Below are positions 57,825 through 64,000 of a stretch of DNA of 64,000 nucleotides, piece after piece. The notes beneath the pieces were generated by a model that saw only the letters and a program-made list of their open reading frames with translations, had not been told where the DNA came from and did not search any database. The DNA comes from Heliopora coerulea (Eukaryota > Cnidaria > Anthozoa > Scleralcyonacea > Helioporidae). The stretch is taken from assembly GCA_030142905.1 (NCBI GenBank), contig JASJOG010000010.1, positions 2,555,501 through 2,619,500 on the forward strand, read 5' to 3'. How positions within the stretch are numbered: the first letter of the stretch is position 1; the number at the start of each line of letters is the position of its first letter. A program made the position numbers and the translations under genes.

Positions 57825-59405
57825 CTAAGCCTTAAAGTCATTCTTGACATAAAACGTACAATTACTAAATTGAACGTCCTTCTTTTCACCACTTTTAAAT
57901 CCACAATTCTCAACTCTTTTTTCTATTTTGCCTCCTATCTCAACACTGTCTGTTTCTCTCTTACTGAATTCTTTCCTTACTGACGCTTGCCCGCAGTACG
58001 AATTGACCTTATCACCTAACGGTAAATCAAACGCTTTCGACATTTCAACCGTCTTTTGAACGGTTGGTCTCTGATATTGCTGTAAGGATCTGACATTTCT
58101 GTGCCCAGTTCTTTCCATGATAAACTTGTCAGGAATTCCTTTTTCAAGGCCACGAGTAGCAGTTGTTGCCCTCAAGCTGTGATTCGTGTAATACCCTTGA
58201 ATTCCAGCTTCCCGGCACAGATTCTTGACCGTATCACCCAACGTATTATGGCCGACTGGCTTTGACGTGAACCAGACTAAATGGAGAAAGAAATATTTCG
58301 AATTAATTTTGATAGAGATCATGCAAAAGTTTCCATAGTCAATAAGCATTAACATACCTGCGTCAGAATTACTATATTTTCGCCGAGGAGCGAGGTAAAA
58401 TACATCCTTGGCCATAGCTTCGGGTGGGCATTTCTCCAAATATTTCTTATATAGATAGACCATACAACGTTCAGGACATACTTCGTTTGCGTAATGCTCG
58501 ATACGCTTTCGCTTAAACGCCCGATGTTTAAGCCCGCCCAAGTTGTTCTTTTCTCCGAAAGACGTATATATAAGTTTTTCAGGCTCATCTCCACATGAAG
58601 GCTCCCATGTAAGTTGACTGAACTTCAAACGGCGATGTTCTTTTCCACTTCTGAGTGAGAAATTCTTGCCAATTAAGAACACCATCGTGCTGAGCAACGT
58701 GCTTGCTGAATGGGCTCCGAGAAGATTTAAATTCCACAAAAGTTCTTCTTGATCTTCTGAAAATGCTGCCGCTTGCCGAACACTTGCACCAACACCTCGT
58801 TCAGTAAGGAGTTTCATTTCGGCATCTAACGTATCTTGAAAATGCTTAAACGTCGGATCCTCAAATATGTTGAGGGCTGGACGCCCATTATTTCGCAAGA
58901 ATCGTAGTAGCCCACAGCATAACTGATACAGCGTTGCCGGTGGGTAATGTTCTCCTTTATCACCTTTCTTGCGAACCTCAACGACGAACTTGGCAAACCA
59001 ATATCTCAGTTCCTCATCAGTCGATTTTACAATGTTGGGGTTTACAAGTATATCATTAACGCCTAATTCTTTTATTCTAACGTTTCTCTCCCTCGCCCAG
59101 TCGTGCCAAACACCAACAGCCCAATTAGTATTACTTTTCGTATTATTCGGAATTCTGCTTTCTTTAATATTCTCCAGTTGTTCGTCAGTCACAAGCAATA
59201 TTTTTCGTGTGTGTTCCGGCCTTCGATATTCTAACGGTTCGTTGAACTCTCTCTCGCTTGCTAAACCAACACATGCTGTTGTAGATGCATCCAAATTCTG
59301 AGCCTCAAAAATACTTTCAAATAAGTCACAAGTAGGGACGGAAGGCGGCGCTAGAAAGGTGCTCTGCGTCAAACCCGCTAAGCTTTCATCGTCCCCGCTC
59401 TCCAT
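57825..59405 (-). CDS. Crypton-type tyrosine recombinase (KIAA1958/ZMYM-like)
   Basis: Reads from ATG 59405 to TAA 57825-57827 without a stop: 526 residues if unspliced, 499 if the 81-bp intron 58357-58277 (GTATGT...CATTTAG) is removed. Splicing gives SDA-VWFTSKPVGHNTL, the expected junction. Tyrosine recombinases cut and rejoin DNA through a covalent 3'-phosphotyrosine. The N-terminal SAM-like DNA-binding part is at about residues 80-200; catalytic residues are all visible: Arg252 (SLRSGKEHRRL), a Lys near 294-300, His409-x-x-Arg412 (NHSLRATTATRG), His435 (TGHRN) and Tyr444 (SLQQYQRP), unspliced numbering. The acidic/Ser N-terminus and the C-terminal tail (after about 450) are not catalytic. 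Could be an active Crypton gene or a domesticated one; flanking repeats favour the former. Confidence 0.85.
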   Translation of the reverse strand: MESGDDESLAGLTQSTFLAPPSVPTCDLFESIFEAQNLDASTTACVGLASEREFNEPLEYRRPEHTRKILLVTDEQLENIKESRIPNNTKSNTNWAVGVWHDWARERNVRIKELGVNDILVNPNIVKSTDEELRYWFAKFVVEVRKKGDKGEHYPPATLYQLCCGLLRFLRNNGRPALNIFEDPTFKHFQDTLDAEMKLLTERGVGASVRQAAAFSEDQEELLWNLNLLGAHSASTLLSTMVFLIGKNFSLRSGKEHRRLKFSQLTWEPSCGDEPEKLIYTSFGEKNNLGGLKHRAFKRKRIEHYANEVCPERCMVYLYKKYLEKCPPEAMAKDVFYLAPRRKYSNSDAGMLMLIDYGNFCMISIKINSKYFFLHLVWFTSKPVGHNTLGDTVKNLCREAGIQGYYTNHSLRATTATRGLEKGIPDKFIMERTGHRNVRSLQQYQRPTVQKTVEMSKAFDLPLGDKVNSYCGQASVRKEFSKRETDSVEIGGKIEKRVENCGFKSGEKKDVQFSNCTFYVKNDFKA

Positions 59406-59603
59406 TTTTAGGAGTTTGTTCTCGACTTTTGCAATTGAACTCGAAGGCTAACCGAATGTTATTTTATTGCTTATAATGGTTTCTTGTTGTATTTGAATTT
59501 TTTTTCTCATGTCACACGCCACACCAGTTCTTTTCTTTTGCCACTTGATTTCCTTGTTTGCCATTGTCATTTTGAGAAAACCTTGTCAATCATGTAATAA
59601 GTC

Positions 59604-59766
59604 AGTTAATCACCGAGAACGTCGGCTCTTAGCCAGATCCATCCCTCGGGAGCGTAGCCCTTGGAAAGCATCCCTTGGGGCCTACGGCCCCTCGGGATGC
59701 ATTCCTCGGGTCACGCCCCTTCGGGTTGTATCTGGCTAAGAGCCTCCGTTCTCGGTGATTAACTCT
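59604..59766. repeat. Hairpin within the Crypton-like element
   Basis: gttaatcaccgagaacgtcg...gctcttagccagat and its complement (atctggctaagagcctccgt...gttaac) form arms of about 40 bp around a GC-rich centre made of 'cctcggg' and 'cttggggcctacggcccctc'. It lies 5' of the recombinase gene (which starts at 59405 on minus), so could be a regulatory or binding structure, or an inserted foldback. Confidence 0.75.
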
Positions 59767-60731
59767 CACTTCAAGTGAATTGTTTACAATGTGGTTCTCG
59801 TCACACCTCTCTTATTCGCGCGCTCGCTTTTCGAGGGCCTGGTTCGCGTCCTTCGGATAACTGCAGTTCATTGGTTAGCATAACTCAACAATAATATAAT
59901 GAAAACACTACAATTACATGGTAATGCCCGTTGTTACCAGCCGGTCCCTATTGAATTATGTGGCTGCTTTTGGTTCAATTTGCTCGCAACAAAGAATACA
60001 AAACCAGCTATATTTTCAACTATTTATTTTACTTTACTTGAATTACTGAAAGATTAGCGTCTTTATTCTTTCTAACCTTGAAATATGTATTATACTGCTG
60101 TGAGACTGAGCACAACTTTGATCACTGTACGCTCTTGGATTTTGGTTCTTTTGATTTCTTTTACGACTTTGAATTTTTGGTTTTGTTTCTTCGGTTCTGT
60201 TGATTTGTCTGGTTCTTGGCTTTGATACTTTCTTTTAAGACTTCGGTTCGTAATGATGTTATTCAGGCTAACGCCTTATGAATAATGCATATACTGCTGA
60301 GTTGTGCTCTGTCTTTTATACGTTAGGATTATGACTATTTTCTTTACGTTAAACGGTGCGTGAAAGCTTGTTCCAGCACAGGATGTCCGTTACGTTATCT
60401 TGTAGGCTAAGGCGTTGCGTTTTGAGGTTTAACTATTTCCTCACTCATGCACGAAAGCAAATTACTCATGCACGAAATGCACGAAAGCAATATTCATGCA
60501 CGAAAGCAATATATCCTAAATATAATATCTACTATATACATGTAAATGTAACACCGTTTACCGGGCCATCTCGGTAAACGAGCCAGCTCATCTCCCGTAA
60601 TTATAATTAAAATAGACGAGCCCGAAAACCAGGCTAGCCTACGATCAAGGAACATACGCTAATAGTCAATCCAAGGAAAAGTCCAGCTCGGCAAGCAAGC
60701 TAGCTCACCTTATGTAATACCAAAACTTAAT

Positions 60732-61060
60732 CGATGATGTGTTTGTGGTAGCTTGGTAATTATGTTCTTAATACGCACGCTCTCAAGCTGTTCTCTCAGA
60801 AAAACTTTTTGAGTCCTGGACGGGAATCGAACTCGTAACCTTCTGATTGCCTGTGAGACGCTCTATGAGAACTGGTATACAAATTTAACCTTCGCTCACC
60901 ATCTGAGTCTTTGTAGCTCAATGATTAGAGCGTCTCACCGGCGATCAGAAGGTTACGGGTTCGATTCTCGTCAAGGACTCAGAAAGTTTTTCTGAGAGAA
61001 TAGCTTGAGAGCGTGCGTATTAAGAACATAATTACCAAGCTACCACAAACACATCATTGA
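60732..61060. mobile_element. Two tRNA-derived SINEs in inverted orientation
   Basis: The left copy (60732-60870, -) and the right copy (60895-61060, +) are reverse complements from the outer 'gatgatgtgtttgtggtagc' inward. The right copy has box A TAGCTCAATGATTAGAGC (60914-60931), box B GGGTTCGATTC (about 60957-60967), an acceptor-stem-like GAGTCTTT/AAGGACTC pair, and a tail. The anticodon loop lacks the invariant U33, so it is a SINE head, not a tRNA gene. The pair forms a foldback of about 330 bp. Confidence 0.8.
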
Positions 61061-61116
61061 TTAACATAAAAATAGGCGACATATCGAGACTAGCAGACTG
61101 GCAGTACATATGGCTA

Positions 61117-61290
61117 CCATCTATACGAACCGGTATGCAAATTTAACCTTCGCTCACCATCTGAGTCTTTGCAGCTCAATGGTTAGAGCGGCGATCAGAA
61201 GGTTACGGATTCGATTCCCGTCAAGGACTCAGAAAGTTTTTCTGAAAGAACAGCTTGAGAGCGTGCATATTAAGAATTTAATCGACCCGG
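61117..61290 (+). mobile_element. Third SINE copy, direct orientation
   Basis: Repeats 60870-61040 including 'aaatttaaccttcgctcacc' upstream, with an 8-bp deletion (gtctcacc) between box A and the anticodon arm. Ends near 'gtgcatattaagaattta'. It probably arose by local duplication of the right-hand copy. Confidence 0.75.
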
Positions 61291-61587
61291 CCACCGGCCT
61301 ACCTCGTCTTCGTATAATCAAGGCCTTGGACAATCACGCTATTCTAAACTGCCCGAAAACAGCTGTTACAAGAGAATACAGAACAATGGGTCGGTCAATC
61401 GCTAGATTAGTGGTGGCTGCCATTATTTTGATTATAGGCAGCCCAATAGTGATGTAATTTTCCTTTAATGTTTACAAAGAATGTTTACAAAACACAGATA
61501 TTCGCGTAGCTGAACGTATTCAGTTTGGTTACCGCTAAGCCTGCCTACTGTTACACAAACTATTTTGTGTCTCGCGATTATCGACCT

Positions 61588-61863
61588 GGGCCCGGTTGTT
61601 CAAAGGCGATTAGCTTAATCCAGGATTAGCGAAAATGTTGTGGACACCTGTCCGATCTTGTTGCTGAGAGAAGCTGGAAAAACAAAAAGGTTTTAAGCTG
61701 TGAAGTCTGGACGACAGGTAGATTGTTCAATCAAAATAAACAAAACCAAAGCATCAGACTGAAGGACTACCGTATTTGTAAATAAGATTGAATAAATAAA
61801 TAAATAAACAGATTAACTGGTAATCCTTGATTAGCGTTAATTGTGCTTTGAACAACCGGCCCC
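61588..61863. mobile_element. MITE with GGGCCCGGTTGTTCAAAG termini, copy B
   Basis: Same element as 34917-35156, with an insertion of about 40 bp containing (AATA)n (61790-61808). Termini gggcccggttgttcaaaggc and gctttgaacaaccggcccc are inverted. It marks the right end of similarity between the two Crypton-like copies. Confidence 0.75.
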
Positions 61864-64000
61864 TAGTGTATAAAATAACCCAACGACAGTCTACGCAGCT
61901 AGATTCATGCTTACTGATTCTCTCCAATTCATTATCAAGGTTCGCGTGAGTGTAATGCATACATCGGGATGATATAATTGCAAGGTGCAAAATCGTACGT
62001 GATAAGATGCCTTCATCATATTAATAGTGATATATGTGGCCTTTACATTTCTGGCTACAATTTGCTGTTACGGAACGGTGGTTCGCATCTTAATTACAAA
62101 CTGGTCTAGCTTACAAAACTGATTTTTGCGCCAATAAAAAACAAGGAACATCTCAAAATATGCTAAGTAAAAATTGCTTAGAAAAGCGAAATTCTAAGTA
62201 AATAAAATCACATTTTAAAACGTTTTTCGAACCTGCACTCCTGCAGAGACTAGAAGAAAATCCTGTCACTGTCGATGGCGAAGATAGACCAGCTGTCACT
62301 TTTAGTGGAAAAAATCTGAGATGCTTATGTGACTCCGTTAGATATCGATAGTCGAGTAGGTCAATGGAAGAAAAGAATTATGAAAATTTGATCACGGGCT
62401 GCAAAATTCTGTTCAATCATCGTTCAAAATTGCGGGTGAGAGTTTTTTCTCCAATTTCAAAACACACAGAAGCAGATGAAAAATGAGGCAAAGCCGAGAT
62501 TTTTAAAGAAATTTCCAGGTGTTGTCTAGTCGGTGGACAACTCTATGTAATCATTTGAGGTAGCTAGTCTGACGAACCGGTATTTTTGGTGTGAATGTGG
62601 ATGAAAGTTGACCAAATTTACAAAAATCATTCTGTGACTTCAAACTCTCCTTCACGACTTCATTCCCCATATTTTAGGGTCATATGTTAGATAGTTAAAC
62701 TGTTAAGTTCTTTGACGTCAGCAGTATTTAGTTTGTTGCGTGAACAGTATAAACTATTATTGAAAAATGTAATCTGAGAACACCATGAGTGTGATGTGTG
62801 TGACAACGCATGATATAGGATTATTAGTATAATTGCGACTAGTGTGACTAAGAGAGTGAAGTCAGATACGTTGAAGTATCCTTACACTGGCAATAAAGAA
62901 CCTGTCATTTTGGACAACTTGTCATTTTGGACAAAGGGCAAACAAAATAATCAATGACGTTACCTTGCAGTTGTAATTGTTTAGCCTTCTACCAAGACAT
63001 AAATAAAGCCAAGGAAATTTAAAGTTGGTAGTGAAAATTCAAAATGAAATTTAAAAATTTCCTCTTGAAAGTGACAAGTTTCTCTGGAAATTTGCAAGGG
63101 AGTCAAAGTTCCAACTATCTATGAGCAACTCCCTTGCAAATTTAATGAAGTGAAAGAAGTGAAGATGAAGTACAAAGGCAAGTACGTTTTCCATACAATA
63201 TTTTATTTTCCTGTTTTCTAACTTCACAATTGTCATCAATGGAAAGAACTGTTGCCGTTTTTTGATATCATCATACTCTTTTATCATAAGCATTTCAAAA
63301 ATCAATTTCTTTAAAACCAACTTGTTATTCTTACAACCATAGTATTGTAATAACTCAAGCAAAGTTTTATTTCAAAAATATCTTACTCTTCAATAAAAGA
63401 AGTAGCAGAAAATTGGCCCAATGATTACAAACACGACAGTTTTATGTTCTATGCCTATAGAATTATAGACTATTCCTTTTCATGGTAATTTCTATCACAA
63501 TTCCAGTTGTGTGTTAGAATTGAGTTTGTCAACATTTGAAATAATTTTAGCATATATTTCTTGGCCTTATTGCTTAGTTTCTCTTTAGTGTAAAGAGACT
63601 GCAAAGTATCCTAAAATATTAAGATGTAGTTAGTGGAATTGGCATTATTTGCATGACAACTGTAACTTCAAACCAAGGACACTGTATAACGTATTTTATG
63701 GAAAAAGCCAAGTGCATTGCACTTGAAGGAATGATTTATTCACACATTTGAAAGTTGCGAACAAACAAAAATGTGAGAAAGAACAGTGCCCCAGGCAAAA
63801 TTTGATCTGGTAAGAAATTCAAGAAAAAGATTCTGAATATCATTCTGTATACTTTAAAAGTGCAAATATTGGATTCCGGCGGTTAAATTGTAACAATGCC
63901 CAGAAACTTCACCAGACACTACTGCAATGTAAAAAGGTTGCCAATTCCTGACATCCATATTTGTTTAGCAAAGCTTAACCTTTTAACGCGCACTGGTCGA
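61864..64000. other. Right end of window, no gene recognised
   Basis: AT-rich. 62880-62940 has a tandem 'gtcattttggacaa' next to 'caataaagaacctgtca', reminiscent of an LTR 3' edge. 63050-63150 contains an inverted 'caagggag' pair (ttgcaagggagtcaaag / actcccttgcaaattt). No exon or RNA gene can be supported on either strand. Confidence 0.35.

Larger units (their letters stand above)
56985..61863. mobile_element. Crypton-like element carrying a tyrosine recombinase (copy B)
   Basis: Flanks 56985-57424 and 60553-61863 match the two modules of 33773-35156 in order and orientation; the 3.1 kb between them holds the recombinase gene (57825-59405, -), a 160-bp hairpin at 59604-59766 and short tandem repeats (cacgaaagcaa, 60446-60512). 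The right module also contains three SINE copies (60732-61290) not seen in copy A. Cryptons have no long terminal inverted repeats, in line with the lack of any here. Exact ends are not proved. Confidence 0.5.

Noticed and set aside
60901..60980. tRNA gene at the right-hand SINE copy
   Set aside because: Boxes A and B and an acceptor-like stem are present, but the anticodon loop lacks U33 and the anticodon stem has a mismatch. The same unit recurs in inverted and direct copies, so it is a SINE head.
62686..62908. Solo LTR (TGTTAGATAG ... AATAAAGAACCTGTCA)
   Set aside because: TG/CA ends and a polyadenylation signal can be picked out, but no target-site duplication, second LTR or primer-binding site was found. 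A similar 'caataaagaacctgt' at about 14405 is equally isolated.
1..64000. CRISPR array, operon, prophage or bacterial gene cluster
   Set aside because: No regularly spaced direct repeats, no tight coding density, and clear spliceosomal introns throughout; the window is eukaryotic.

Overview
The window reads as animal nuclear DNA. It is AT-rich, has spliceosomal introns with GT/AG borders, has no operons, and is crowded with decayed DNA transposons, LINEs, tRNA-derived SINEs and foldback elements. The mixture (Harbinger, hAT, P-element-like, Crypton-like and L2/CR1-like remnants between short genes) and the host genes recognised (GT10 fucosyltransferase, Tctex1-type dynein light chain, an ALKBH7-like first exon, an LRR protein) suggest an early-branching metazoan, most likely an anthozoan cnidarian such as a stony coral. 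This is an inference from content; no database search was possible.

Layout. 0.9-3.4 kb: broken hAT-type transposase. 8.3-9.7 kb: two long palindromes, then an ALKBH7-like first exon (-) head-to-head with a CCCH zinc-finger gene (+). 15.7-19.4 kb: the best multi-exon host gene, a cysteine-rich/LRR protein of unknown function. 21.8-23.5 kb: an uninterrupted Tctex1 gene (-) with its upstream flank; this block is repeated at 39.6-41.1 kb, where the gene is cut off. 25.3-25.6 kb: a possible Crypton fragment. 26.9-27.6 kb: a large inverted-repeat element. 28.1-30.9 kb: a dead LINE. 35.5-36.7 kb: an intact intronless alpha-1,3-fucosyltransferase. 37.5-38.4 kb: a reverse-strand LINE fragment. 43.2-50.3 kb: a pile of nested transposons, including two Harbinger/mariner MITEs, a zinc-finger repeat gene split by a hAT MITE with a perfect 8-bp target duplication, and a transposase-like gene of no family I can name. 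50.3-53.2 kb: an L2-like LINE inserted at the end of that gene. 53.2-55.5 kb: a chromo/Tudor-knot ORF, a small two-exon gene and a P-element-like transposase remnant. 56.4-57.0 kb: a Harbinger-type element. 57.0-61.9 kb: a Crypton-like tyrosine recombinase gene whose flanks reappear, without the gene, at 33.8-35.2 kb. 62-64 kb: nothing recognised.

The most interesting reading is that 56.98-61.86 kb (with recombinase) and 33.77-35.16 kb (without it) are an autonomous and a deleted member of one Crypton-like family. Other items worth checking are two hammerhead-ribozyme-like motifs, a cluster of CATATG/CACATGTG palindromes just inside an intron, the unclassified transposase at 48.7-50.3 kb, and the orphan cysteine-rich/LRR protein. 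Host genes form no evident pathway; their neighbourhood is shaped by transposon insertion.
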